In this document: piece by piece, positions 7,843 through 17,200 of the stretch
Numbering within the stretch: position 1 is the first letter of the stretch
Layout of the letters: each line of letters begins with the position of its first letter
Assembly (NCBI RefSeq): GCF_030866785.1
Contig: NZ_CP133018.1
Span: forward strand, 1,488,001-1,552,000
Origin: Agromyces protaetiae
GTDB lineage: Bacteria; Actinomycetota; Actinomycetes; Actinomycetales; Microbacteriaceae
Reading direction: 5' to 3'
Length of the DNA: 64,000 nucleotides
Notes under the pieces: model-generated
What the model saw: the letters and a program-made list of their open reading frames with translations, nothing else
The model's database searches: none
Told to the model about the DNA's origin: nothing
Program-made: the position numbers and the translations under genes

Positions 7843-10168
7843 GCTCGCGCCCCTCACCCGAGGTCAGCGCACGGCGCTGGCCGGAGCGACCGCCCTGCTC
7901 ATGATCGCCGCGGTCGCGGCGCTCGGCCCACTCATCGACGGTTCGGCCTGGGGCTGGATGTGCGCGTTCATGATCGTGGGGGTGATCGGGGCGAGCCTCG
8001 GGCTCAGGGTGCTGCGGACGCCGGGATTCCTCGTCCCGATCCTGGGCATCGGCGTGCTGATCGGCCTGCTCACGCTGCTGTTCGGCGGCGGCACGAGCTT
8101 CGCGCTCATCGTGCCGACGGGCGCCACGTTCGAGTACTTCGGCGCGCTCGCGGCGGGGGCCGAGCAGACGATCCAGCAGCAATCGGTTCCGGCGATCCCC
8201 GTGCCCGCGCTGCAGTTCGCGCTCGCGATCGGGGCCGGCGTGCTCGCGCTGCTCGCCGACTTCTCCGTGCAGTCGGCGCGCCTGCCGGCGCTCGCGGCGG
8301 TGCCGGCGTTCGTCCCGGTCCTGATTCCGGGGTTCATCATCGCGGACGGGGCCGAACCCATCGTGCTCATCTGCACGGCCGCGGCCTTCCTGCTGCTGCT
8401 CCGTCTCGACGTGCGCTTCCGGCGCCGCGGCGAGCTCGCCCGGCTCGCGTCGGGCGGTGAGGACTCGGTCGTGACCGACGGGCCGCGCCGCGTGCCGCTC
8501 GCCTCGACGATCGGCGCGACGCTCGGCGTCGCCACCGTCGGGTTGCTCGTGGCCGGCGTGCTGACCGCGGCGACGCCGAGTGTGTCGTCCAGCCTGCTCG
8601 TGGGCTCGCAGAACACGGGAGCGCTGTTCTCGCGCGGGGTGAGCCCGTTCATCGACCTCGGCCGGGATCTCCGGCGTCCCGGCGCGGTCCCGGCCTTCTC
8701 GTACGTCGCGCGCGACGGCGACCGCCCGTACTTCACGCTGCTGACCCTCGACCTGTTCGAGGGCGAGGTGTGGGGCGTGACCGACCGCAGCCTCGACGCG
8801 GAGAACACGGTCGACCGAATGCCCCGACCGGTGGGCCTCGACCCGGACATCGTGACCACGGAGCATCCGATCGACGTCACGATCGACGAGCTGCGGACCA
8901 CCTGGCTGCCGGTGCCGTACCCGGCCGCGTCGGTCGAGCGCCTCAACGGGTCGTGGTTCTGGGATCGTGAGTCGCTCACCGTTCGCAGCGCCGACGCCAA
9001 CACCGCCGGCCAGCGATACCGGGTCAATCGGCTGGTCGCCTCGCCGACCCCCGAGCAGCTGCGTGCGGCCGAGCGGCCCGATCGCGACGCCTTCGCCTCC
9101 TATCTCGCGTTGCCCGACGAGCGCCCGCAGATCATCACGGACACCGCGGCGGCGGTCGCCGGCTCAGCGGCGTCGCCCTACGACGCGGCCGTGGCCATCC
9201 AGGAGTACCTGCGCGGACCGCGGTTCCAGTACTCGGTCGACGCCCCGGTCGAAGAGGGGTACGACGGCGGCGGCTACGACGTCATCGCGAGCTTCCTCGA
9301 CCTGCGTGAGGGCTACTGCGTGCACTTCGCCTCGACGATGGCGGTGCTCGCGCGGGAATCGGGCATTCCGTCGCGGATCTCGATCGGGTACATCGCCGGT
9401 TCGGCGACCGATCGCCGGGTCGACAATGTGGCCGTGGTCGAGGTCGACAGCCACGACCTGCACGCCTGGCCGGAGCTGTACTTCGAGGGCGTCGGCTGGG
9501 TGCCGTTCGAGCCGACGCCGGGTCGCGGCACCGTGCCCTCCTACACGCGTCCGCAGGCGGGCCAGGTCCCGACGACGCCGGTGACTCCCGGCCGGCTTCC
9601 GGTCGAGAGTGCTCGTCCCGACGTCGACCCGGACCGCGGAGTGACCGAAGCCGGGTCGCAGACCGCGGAACCCGCCGGTCAGGTGTGGGTGCGCGTCGGC
9701 GGGCTCGCGCTCGTCGCGGGCGCGATCGTGCTGCTCCCCGCCGGCCTGCGACTCGCGCAAGGGCTCACCCGCAGACGCCGGATGCGGCACGGGGCGGCGC
9801 CGGCGCAGGCGGCCTGGGACGAGGTACGGGCGAGTGCGCGCGATCTCGGCGCCGGTGGCGCGGAGACCGAGACGGCGCGCGCGTTCACGGCGCGGATCGC
9901 GAGTCGCCCGGCGTTCGACGGCGATGCGGGTGCCGCGCTGGCCGAGCTGCGGAACGCGATCGAGCGTGAACGGTACGGCCCGCCGGGCGACCCCCGGCCG
10001 GGTACCGTGCGGCTGCCGGCCGAGGAGTTGGTCACGGCGGTGGCCACGGTGCGCTCGGCGCTCCGCGCCGATGCGGGCGCTGCGACGCGGGTGCGCGCGG
10101 TGCTGCTGCCGGCCTCGCTGCTCCCGGGTGTGCGGCTGCCGGGCCGCAACACGCCGGCCGGCGCGTAG
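7832..10168 (+). CDS. TgpA-type membrane transglutaminase-like protein
   Basis: A 778-residue protein with an N-terminal multi-helix membrane domain (at least five hydrophobic segments between residues 18 and 250, DUF3488/TgpA type), an extracytoplasmic transglutaminase-like domain and a further membrane helix near 625-650 leading to a cytoplasmic C-terminal DUF4129-like tail. Catalytic-site candidates are Cys in LREGYCVHFASTMAV near 495 and His in DSHDLHAWPELYF near 543, followed by GWVPFEPTPGRG near 555. The ATG at 7832 overlaps the DUF58 stop. With MoxR and DUF58 it forms a conserved cluster thought to act at the cell envelope; the natural substrate is unknown. Confidence 0.88.
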   Translation: MHPELAPLTRGQRTALAGATALLMIAAVAALGPLIDGSAWGWMCAFMIVGVIGASLGLRVLRTPGFLVPILGIGVLIGLLTLLFGGGTSFALIVPTGATFEYFGALAAGAEQTIQQQSVPAIPVPALQFALAIGAGVLALLADFSVQSARLPALAAVPAFVPVLIPGFIIADGAEPIVLICTAAAFLLLLRLDVRFRRRGELARLASGGEDSVVTDGPRRVPLASTIGATLGVATVGLLVAGVLTAATPSVSSSLLVGSQNTGALFSRGVSPFIDLGRDLRRPGAVPAFSYVARDGDRPYFTLLTLDLFEGEVWGVTDRSLDAENTVDRMPRPVGLDPDIVTTEHPIDVTIDELRTTWLPVPYPAASVERLNGSWFWDRESLTVRSADANTAGQRYRVNRLVASPTPEQLRAAERPDRDAFASYLALPDERPQIITDTAAAVAGSAASPYDAAVAIQEYLRGPRFQYSVDAPVEEGYDGGGYDVIASFLDLREGYCVHFASTMAVLARESGIPSRISIGYIAGSATDRRVDNVAVVEVDSHDLHAWPELYFEGVGWVPFEPTPGRGTVPSYTRPQAGQVPTTPVTPGRLPVESARPDVDPDRGVTEAGSQTAEPAGQVWVRVGGLALVAGAIVLLPAGLRLAQGLTRRRRMRHGAAPAQAAWDEVRASARDLGAGGAETETARAFTARIASRPAFDGDAGAALAELRNAIERERYGPPGDPRPGTVRLPAEELVTAVATVRSALRADAGAATRVRAVLLPASLLPGVRLPGRNTPAGA

Positions 10169-10180
10169 AATCGACGATCG
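10166..10180 (+). promoter_or_regulatory. -10 box of the yceD-rpmF-rnc-mutM operon
   Basis: TAGAAT at 10166-10171 is followed after 8 nt by the yceD GTG start, giving a near-leaderless transcript. The 15 nt from this box onward closely resemble those in front of ffh at 22161. No convincing -35 was found. Confidence 0.45.
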
Positions 10181-10743
10181 TGGTCAATAAGGAACAGCCT
10201 TTCCGCGTGCACGTGCGCGACCTCGTGAACCGTCCGGGAGAGATGCGCGAGCAGCGGCTCACCATCGCCGTACCCGACGCGATGGGTGAGGGGCTCGTGT
10301 CGGTGCGTGCCGGCAGCGAGCTCGATCTCGACGTGCGCCTCGAGTCTGTGCATGAGGGCGTCCTCGTGACCGCGGAGGTCGATGCGACGGCCGAGGGCGA
10401 GTGCGGTCGGTGCCTCATCGACATCGCTCTCCCGGTCGAAGTCGAGTTCCAGGAGCTTTTCGCGTATCATTCTGGGGAAGCTTTCGAGTATGAGGTTCAA
10501 GACGACCACGTGGATCTTGAATCGCTCATCCGAGATGCGGTGGTGCTGGCACTACCCTTCCAGCCGGTGTGCCGGCCTGATTGCCCCGGTCTCGACCCTG
10601 TGACCGGTCAACGTCTGGCCGATCATCCGGAACTCGTCGCTCGCGATGAGCGCGACCCGCGATGGGCCGCGCTCGCCGGGTTCCAGGCTTCCGAAGACGA
10701 GGGCTCGGGTGCAGCATCCGACGCCGACTTGAACAGAGATTGA
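10180..10743 (+). CDS. yceD: YceD/DUF177 family protein (23S rRNA accumulation protein)
   Basis: A 187-residue DUF177 protein. Family members are encoded directly upstream of rpmF and are needed for normal 23S rRNA/50S accumulation in bacteria and plastids. The sequence has the paired cysteine motifs CGRC near residue 69 and CRPDCPG near 128, consistent with a structural metal site, and a central VEFQELFAY segment. The GTG start at 10180 directly follows a TAGAAT -10 box. rpmF follows after 9 nt, the conserved arrangement in actinobacteria, so coordinated expression with ribosomal protein L32 is expected. Confidence 0.9.
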   Translation: MVNKEQPFRVHVRDLVNRPGEMREQRLTIAVPDAMGEGLVSVRAGSELDLDVRLESVHEGVLVTAEVDATAEGECGRCLIDIALPVEVEFQELFAYHSGEAFEYEVQDDHVDLESLIRDAVVLALPFQPVCRPDCPGLDPVTGQRLADHPELVARDERDPRWAALAGFQASEDEGSGAASDADLNRD

Positions 10744-10752
10744 GAGAGCATC

Positions 10753-10956
10753 ATGGCGGTTCCCAAGCGGAAGAAGTCCCGAGCCAACACCCACGCGCGT
10801 CGTTCGCAGTGGAAGGCCGAGGTCCCCACGCTGGTCAAGACCGTGGAGAACGGCAAGACCACGTACAGCCTTCCGCACCGCGCGAAGGTCGTCGAGGACT
10901 CGGCCGGCACGGCCCTGTTCCTCGAGTACAAGGGCCGCAAGGTCGCCGACGTCTAG
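10753..10956 (+). CDS. rpmF: 50S ribosomal protein bL32
   Basis: A 67-residue basic protein beginning [20 protein letters not shown], the invariant N-terminus of actinobacterial bL32. The Zn-ribbon cysteines found in some bL32 proteins are absent, so this is the zinc-independent (C-minus) form. A GAGAG ribosome binding site lies just upstream of ATG10753. It sits between yceD and rnc in the classical operon and ends [21 protein letters not shown]. Confidence 0.96.
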   Translation: MAVPKRKKSRANTHARRSQWKAEVPTLVKTVENGKTTYSLPHRAKVVEDSAGTALFLEYKGRKVADV

Positions 10957-10981
10957 TCGGCCAGAGCCTGTCGACCGACCG

Positions 10982-11698
10982 GTGGTGACGCGTACGGGGC
11001 GCACTGGGGCCGGGCATCGAACGCTCGACGAACTGCTGCAGACGCTGCAGGTCGAGCTCGATCCCGAACTCCTGCTCCTCGCGCTGACCCACCGGTCGTT
11101 CGCGTACGAGAACGGCGGCATCCCGACCAACGAGCGGCTCGAGTTCCTGGGGGACTCCATCCTCGGGCAGGCCGTCACGGTGCGGCTGTACCGCGACCAT
11201 CCCGACCTCGACGAGGGCGAGCTCGCCAAGCGGCGCGCGAGCCTCGTGTCGAGTGTCGCGCTCGCCGAGGTCGCGCGCGCCATCGGGCTGGGCCCGTTCA
11301 TCAGGCTGGGCCGGGGTGAGATGCTCACCGGCGGTGCCGACAAGCCGTCGATCCTCGCGGACACCGTCGAGGCGATCATCGGTGCCGTGTACCTCGATCA
11401 GGGCGGCGACGTGGCGACCGCGCTGGTGATGCGGCTCGTCGGCCCGCTCATGCGCGACCCCGACCGGTTCGGTGCTGCGATGGACCCGAAGACGAGCCTG
11501 CAAGAGATCGCCGCGCGCATCGGTGCACCCGCTCCCGTGTACACGGTGACCGAGAGCGGCCCCGATCACAACAAGCACTTCATGGCGACGGTCGCCGTGG
11601 GCGACCTGGTCGTCGCCAGCGGCGACGGTTCGAGCAAGAAACAGGCCGAGATGTCCGCGGCGCTCGAGGCCTGGACCGTGCTGAGCGCGGCACGCTGA
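10982..11698 (+). CDS. rnc: Ribonuclease III
   Basis: Double-strand-specific endoribonuclease for rRNA processing and mRNA turnover. In 238 residues it has the RNase III signature [13 protein letters not shown] near 38-50, a second acidic catalytic block [16 protein letters not shown] near 122, and a C-terminal dsRNA-binding domain ([22 protein letters not shown] near 165 through [13 protein letters not shown]). Two GTG codons at 10982 and 10985 are possible starts; nothing in the sequence decides between them. mutM begins 1 nt after its stop, so rnc and mutM are coupled. Confidence 0.96.
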   Translation: MVTRTGRTGAGHRTLDELLQTLQVELDPELLLLALTHRSFAYENGGIPTNERLEFLGDSILGQAVTVRLYRDHPDLDEGELAKRRASLVSSVALAEVARAIGLGPFIRLGRGEMLTGGADKPSILADTVEAIIGAVYLDQGGDVATALVMRLVGPLMRDPDRFGAAMDPKTSLQEIAARIGAPAPVYTVTESGPDHNKHFMATVAVGDLVVASGDGSSKKQAEMSAALEAWTVLSAAR

Positions 11699-11699
11699 C

Positions 11700-12689
11700 G
11701 TGCCTGAGCTCCCCGAGGTCGAGGTCGTCCGCGCGGGCCTCGCGCCGGCGGTCACCGGCGCCCGCGTCGCGGGCGTCGAGGTGCTGGATGCCCGGTCGCT
11801 CAAGCGCCACGACGCGGCGTCGGGCGCGTTCGAGGCGCTCGTCACCGGCGCGCGCATCGAGGCTGCGGTTCGGCGCGGCAAGTTCCTGTGGCTGCCGTTC
11901 CAGCCTGCGACGGGACGAGCGGCGGATGCCACTGACGGCACCCGCGTCGCGAACACCGCCGACCCGGGGCATCCGCTCGCGCTCGTCGGCCATCTGGGCA
12001 TGAGCGGTCAGATGCTGCTGCGCACGCCCGACCACCCCGGCGACGACCGCCATGCCCGGATCCGCCTGCACCTCGAGCACCCGGGTCATGGCGAGCTCCG
12101 CGTCGACTTCGTGGACCAGCGCATCTTCGGGTCGCTCGCGGTGGACCGGATGGTGCCGACCCGCGACGGCGAGGTCGCCGGATTCTCCGCAGCGGTCACC
12201 GGTGCGTGGGCGCGGTCGATCCCGACCCAGGTGGCGCACATCGCGCGTGACCCGCTCGACCCCGCGTTCGACGAGGCGGCGTTCTTCGCGGCCCTTGCGC
12301 GGCGGGCCACGGGCATCAAGCGTGTGATGCTCGACCAGGGCGTCGTGAGCGGCATCGGCAACATCTACGCCGACGAGGCGCTCTGGGCCGCCAGGCTGCA
12401 CCCCGAGCAGCCGGCCGCGTCGCTCTCGCGTGCGAAGGCGCGAACGCTGCTCGAAGCCGTGTGCGACGTGCTGCTGAAGGCGCTCGCCGAGGGTGGCACG
12501 AGCTTCGACGCCCAGTACGTGAACGTGAACGGCGCATCCGGCTACTTCGCGCACTCGCTGAACGCCTACGGCCAGACGGGCACGCCCTGCCCGCGCTGCG
12601 GCACCCCGATCGTGCGCGAGCCGTTCATGAACCGCTCATCGCACCGCTGCCCGCGCTGCCAGCGCCTGCGCGCGTCGCGCCCGGCCTGA
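11700..12689 (+). CDS. mutM: Formamidopyrimidine-DNA glycosylase MutM (Fpg)
   Basis: Bifunctional DNA glycosylase/AP lyase that removes 8-oxoguanine and formamidopyrimidines. The mature N-terminus PELPEVEVVR carries the catalytic Pro and Glu. Further family marks are HLGMSGQMLL near 100, the helix-two-turn-helix block DQGVVSGIGNIYADEALW near 213, and a four-cysteine zinc finger CPRCGTPIVREPFMNRSSHRCPRC at the C-terminus. At 329 residues it is longer than typical (about 270-290) because of an insertion near residues 63-90 rich in Ala, Thr and Asp. It starts with GTG one base after the rnc stop. Confidence 0.95.
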   Translation: MPELPEVEVVRAGLAPAVTGARVAGVEVLDARSLKRHDAASGAFEALVTGARIEAAVRRGKFLWLPFQPATGRAADATDGTRVANTADPGHPLALVGHLGMSGQMLLRTPDHPGDDRHARIRLHLEHPGHGELRVDFVDQRIFGSLAVDRMVPTRDGEVAGFSAAVTGAWARSIPTQVAHIARDPLDPAFDEAAFFAALARRATGIKRVMLDQGVVSGIGNIYADEALWAARLHPEQPAASLSRAKARTLLEAVCDVLLKALAEGGTSFDAQYVNVNGASGYFAHSLNAYGQTGTPCPRCGTPIVREPFMNRSSHRCPRCQRLRASRPA

Positions 12690-12749
12690 CCCGCTGCGGC
12701 GTCGGACACGTGATCCGCGGTACGGTCTCGTCGGGTCGCTACCGGCAGA

Positions 12750-12926
12750 GCGGCGATCGAACGCATCGCCGACGATCCTGGCCGCGGGCGAGCCTGCAAT
12801 GAGATCCGTGATGGCTACCGCCGGTACGGGATCGGCAGCCACATTCTTTTCTCCGTCGAGAACGTGGACAGCGTGGACGTGATCCGCATTCTGCATCAGC
12901 GTATGGACCCGACGCGGCATCTCTGA
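12750..12926 (+). pseudogene. Remnant of a RelE/ParE-type toxin gene
   Basis: An open stretch of 58 codons without a usable start ends at TGA12924-12926. It encodes IERIADDPGRGRACNEIR, then DGYRRYGIGSHILFS and VDVIRILHQRMDPTRHL. This is the C-terminal two thirds of a ParE/RelE toxin, where the IRxGYRR and RILHQRMD blocks are diagnostic. The N-terminal helices and the antitoxin gene are missing: upstream sequence in this frame does not resemble the family and the region directly follows mutM. It is best read as the decayed relic of a toxin-antitoxin locus between mutM and the GNAT gene. Confidence 0.7.
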
Positions 12927-12943
12927 GTGCGATCGGCAGAGCT

Positions 12944-14020
12944 CTACATCTCGCGCGACGGGCGCTGCCACGCCGACTCGATCGCGACCGGGGTGAAGCC
13001 GAGGGCGATGTTGATGGCGAGCATGTGGGCGTTCTCGTCCGCGTTCCAGGTGTAGACACGCGTCCGCGCCGGGTCGGTGTCGGCCAGGGCGACGAGGTTC
13101 GCGAGCTTCATGCGCAGGCCGAGTCCGTGGCCGCGATGCGGGCCGAGCACGAGCGTGTCGTCCTGATAGACGGCCGTCTTCTCGGGCGGCAGGGTGAGTG
13201 CCGTGTAGCCGGCGACCTCGCCGGATGCCGCCACGGCCGCCGCGGTGAGGGTCACTCGCCCGGCGTCCCGCGCCTGCGCCTCTTCGGCGCGGACGCGCGC
13301 GGCATCCCACAGCTCCTCCTCGTAGGAGATCGCGCCCGCGGGCGCGTCGACCGACATGCGCTGATGCGCGGCGGCCAGCGAGTCCACGAGCGCGTCTGGC
13401 GCGCGGTCGCGCCAGGTGACGAGCCGATAGCCGTCTTCGCGGTGCGCCTCGGACGACCATCGGCGGAACTCGTCACCGCGCCCGGCCACGTCGAGCGCGC
13501 TCATTCGATCGAGCTGCCCGAGCTCGTAGCCGTGGCGGCTCGCGAAGCGCACGGCGGGCAGGGAGACGGGCAGGCTCGCATCGCCCTGCGGGGGTGCGAC
13601 CCGCTCGCCCGAGCCGTCGTCGAAGGCGTGCGAGGCCATCACGACCACCGTGGGCCGGCCGACCTCGCCGGCCCGCGCTTCGATCGCCCCGAGCAGCGAC
13701 GTGCCGATGCCTTCGCGCCGGCGTTCGGGGACCACCCCGAAGGCCACGGAGTAGGCGGTCGTCGCGTCGGCGTCCTGCTCCCACTGGAGGTCTGCGACGC
13801 CGACCAAGCGGCCGTCGTCCCACGCGCCGATCGCCTCGCGCACGGTGTACCGCCGGTCGCGCGCGAACACCAGCAGCTCCTGGGCTGTGTAGCTGACGTC
13901 GGCGGTGCCGAGGAGCTCGACCTCGAGCTGCTCGGCGAGCTGCGCGTACGCCTCGAACGCTCGCGCCTCCGGCGTGCCCAGCCGTTCGGGCAGCGGGATG
14001 GGCGCGATCTCGATCGCCAC
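12944..14020 (-). CDS. Tandem-domain GNAT family N-acetyltransferase
   Basis: A 358-residue protein with two GNAT-like halves. In the first (residues 1-190) acetyl-CoA-binding-type sequence VAFGVVPERRREGIGTSLLGAIEARAGEVG lies near 100-130; in the second LVLGPHRGHGLGLRMKLANLVALAD lies near 285-310, followed by VYTWNADENAHMLAINIALGF. Both contain the Q/RxxGxG/A-type pyrophosphate loop. The architecture resembles actinobacterial double-GNAT proteins such as mycothiol synthase, but substrate specificity cannot be read from sequence. The GTG start at 14020 was chosen because a promoter lies 40-70 nt upstream and the longer frame runs antisense through smc. Confidence 0.8.
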   Translation of the reverse strand: MAIEIAPIPLPERLGTPEARAFEAYAQLAEQLEVELLGTADVSYTAQELLVFARDRRYTVREAIGAWDDGRLVGVADLQWEQDADATTAYSVAFGVVPERRREGIGTSLLGAIEARAGEVGRPTVVVMASHAFDDGSGERVAPPQGDASLPVSLPAVRFASRHGYELGQLDRMSALDVAGRGDEFRRWSSEAHREDGYRLVTWRDRAPDALVDSLAAAHQRMSVDAPAGAISYEEELWDAARVRAEEAQARDAGRVTLTAAAVAASGEVAGYTALTLPPEKTAVYQDDTLVLGPHRGHGLGLRMKLANLVALADTDPARTRVYTWNADENAHMLAINIALGFTPVAIESAWQRPSREM

Positions 14021-14061
14021 GGCCGACCGTCCTCTCGCCGCCGGGAAGCGGGCAGCCCACG

Positions 14062-14091
14062 AGCCTACCCAACGGTGGGATTCGGTCACAA
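14062..14091 (-). promoter_or_regulatory. Promoter of the GNAT gene
   Basis: On the minus strand TTGTGA (14091-14086) and TAGGCT (14067-14062) are separated by 18 bp, a good primary sigma-factor promoter. It fires toward the GNAT gene, leaving a leader of about 35 nt before the GTG at 14020. Confidence 0.5.
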
Positions 14092-14207
14092 CCGCGGACG
14101 TGCCGCGCAGCCGTCGAATCGGGTGACACCGCCCCTCGGCGTCGCGCGCGGACGGACGATCGGCCTCGTCCCGGCGTGCGCGACCGGGCGCGGGGCATCC
14201 GCTCGGG

Positions 14208-14213
14208 TACGCT
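14208..14213 (+). promoter_or_regulatory. -10 box upstream of smc
   Basis: TACGCT matches the TAnnnT -10 motif seen repeatedly in this window, 35 nt before the smc ATG. The smc start itself is preceded by GGGGAG (14241-14246), a ribosome binding site, so this gene has a short leader. Confidence 0.35.
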
Positions 14214-14248
14214 TTGCGAGGCATCCGCAGCATTCCGACCGGGGAGAT

Positions 14249-17200
14249 ATGTACCTCAAGAGCCTGACGCTCAAGGGCTTCAAGTCCTTCGCTCAGCCGA
14301 CGACGTTCGCGTTCGAGCCGGGTGTGACGTGCATCGTGGGGCCGAACGGCTCGGGCAAGTCGAACGTCGTCGACGGGCTGGCGTGGGTGATGGGGGAGCA
14401 GGGCGCGAAATCGCTCCGCGGCGGCAAGATGGAGGACGTCATCTTCGCCGGCACCTCGACGCGCGGCCCGCTCGGCCGCGCCGAGGTCAGCCTCACGATC
14501 GACAATGCCGACGGTGCGCTGCCCATCGAGTACAGCGAGGTCACCATCTCGCGCACGCTGTTCCGCAATGGATCGAGCGAGTACGCCATCAACGGCGAGG
14601 GCTGCCGGCTGCTCGACGTGCAAGAACTGCTGAGCGACTCGGGCCTCGGCCGTGAGATGCACGTGATCGTGGGGCAGGGGCAGCTCGATCAGGTGCTGCA
14701 CGCGACGCCCGTCGATCGCCGGGGCTTCATCGAGGAGGCCGCCGGCATCCTCAAGCACCGTCGCCGCAAAGAGAAGACCCTGCGCAAGCTCGAGGCCATG
14801 CAGGCCAACCTCACGCGCCTCTCCGACCTCGCCGGCGAGCTGCGCCGCCAGCTGAAGCCGCTCGGACGGCAGGCCGAGGTCGCTCGCGAGGCCGCGACGA
14901 TCCAGGCCGAGGTGCGCGACGCGCGAGCTCGCCTGCTCGCCGACGAGGTCGTGTCGCTCAGACGCGCACTCGACGAGCACGGCCGGAGCGAGCACGAACG
15001 GCACGCCGAACGGCTCGTGCTGGAACAGGAGCTCGAACAGCATCAGGCACGGGTCGCGCGGCTCGAGCAGTCTCAGCTCGGCGACGGCGTCGACGACGCT
15101 CGGGGCACGGCGTTCGCGCTGGAGGCCGCGCAAGAGAAGCTCAGGGCGCTCGACGCGCTCGCCCGGCAACGCATCGCGCTGCTCGGCGCCGATTCCGGGG
15201 ACTCCGAGGTGCAGCCGACGGTCACGCGGCAGGGCATCGAGCAGGCGACCGCCGACCTGGACACGCTCGCCGAGGGCATCACCGAGGCGCAGCACGCGCT
15301 CGAATCGGCCATCACGGCGACCGGCGCGGCGCGCCTCGAGCTCGACCGCGTCGACCAGGTCATCCAGACCCAGGCGGCGCAGGTCTCCGAGTACGACCTG
15401 CGGATCTCCAAGCTCACTGGCCAGGCGGATGCTGCGGCGAGCCGCCTCGCAGCCGTGCGCGGCGAGGTGCTCAGGCACCGGAACGCCCTCGACGGGTCGG
15501 CCGAGCGCCGTGCGACGGCGGTCAGCGCGCTCGCCCGGCTCGAAGCGGAGGCCGAGCAGGCTGAACACGTCGACACCGACCTCGACGAGGCGTACGAGCT
15601 CGCCCAGGCCCGCGTCGTCGAGGCCGAAGGCGAGATCGAGCGGATCCGTGAGGGCCTGCACGAGCGTGAGCGCGAACGCGACGCGCTGGCTGCGCGGATC
15701 GGCGCACTCTCACTCGCGCTCGATCAGCGAGACGGTTCGGCGGCGGTCGCCGCATCGGGCGTCGCGGGCGTGCTCGGGCTGCTCGCGGAGCAGCTGCTCG
15801 TCGAGCCCGGGTACGAGGCGGCGATCGCCGCCGCGCTCGGATCGCTCGCCGATGCGGTGCTCGTCGCGAACCCCGACGCCGCCTTCCGCGCGCTCGAGCA
15901 CGCTGAGCGCGACGATCTCGGCCGCGTCGCCCTCGCGATCGCCACCCCGTCCGCGCGCGTCCCCGACCCGCTCACGGTCGACGGCCTCGTGGCCGCGGCG
16001 AGCATCGTGCGAGCGCCTCAGGGCGTGCTCGCGCTGCTCGCAGAGGTGCTCATCGCCGACGATCTCGACGCCGCCCGTGCCGCGGCCCCCGCGGTCGCAG
16101 CGCTCGATCGGCCCGCCACCGTCATCACGCGCGACGGCACCGTCGTCGGGCGCTTCGTGCTCCGCGGCGGCAGCGGGCGGACGCAGAGCCGGATCGAGCT
16201 GATCGCTGAGCGCGACCGGGCCTCCGCGCGCGCCGAGGAGGTGCAGCAGCAGCTCGACCGCGACCGGTTCGAGCTCGGCGAGCAGCGCGAGTCGCACGCC
16301 CATGCCAAAGAGCAGGCCAAGCTCGCGCTCACCGCGCTCCGCGAGTACGACGCGCAGCTCGCGCAGCGCACCGAGCAGCTGAACCGTGCGCGGGTGCAGG
16401 CCGAGTCCGCCGAGTCCGAGGCCGAGCGCCTCGGACAGGCGCTCGCGCACGCCGAAGAGCGGGTGGCCGAGACCGAGCGCGTCGCCGAGACCGCGAAGGA
16501 CGAGCTCGCCGCCGCGCGCGAGGCGCCCCGCCCGGTGCTGGACGCCTCCATCCGCGACGACGCGCTCGCCGCGCTCGAGCGCGCCCGCGAGGCCGAGGTC
16601 GAGCATCGGCTGCGTGTCGAGACCGCGCGTGAGCGCGTGCGCTCCGAGCAGCAGCGCATCGCGGCCATGGAACGCACCTTCCAGGCGGAGCAGCAGGCCG
16701 CGCTCGATGCCGCCCGCCGCGCGGTGGTGCGACGGGCGCAGCTCGAGGCGGCGTCGGGCGTCGCCCGCGAACTGCCCGAGCTGCTCGCCTCGGTCGACCG
16801 TTCGGTCGCCGAGGCGCGGGTCGCGCTCGGTCGCGCAGAGGCCGAGCGTGCGAGCCGCAACGAGGAGCTCGTGCGGCACCGCCGCGAAGAGGCCGCCGTG
16901 CGTGAGCGCCTGCACGCGGTCACCGAAGACGTGCACGGGCTCGAGCTCCGGATCTACGAGAAGAAACTCCACCTGTCCGGCCTCGTCGAGCGCGCCGAGT
17001 CCGAGCTCGGCCTGAGCGAGGAGGTCCTCGTCGCCGAGTACGGGCCCGATCGCGTGGTTCCCGACACCGACGGGGAGAGCGATCCGGATGCCTCGGATGA
17101 GGCCGTGGGCGAGGCATCCGGTTCCACCGAGGCATCCGGTTCCACCGAGACATCCGATTCGCCCGACGCATCCGATTTGACCGAGGCATCCGATTTGACC

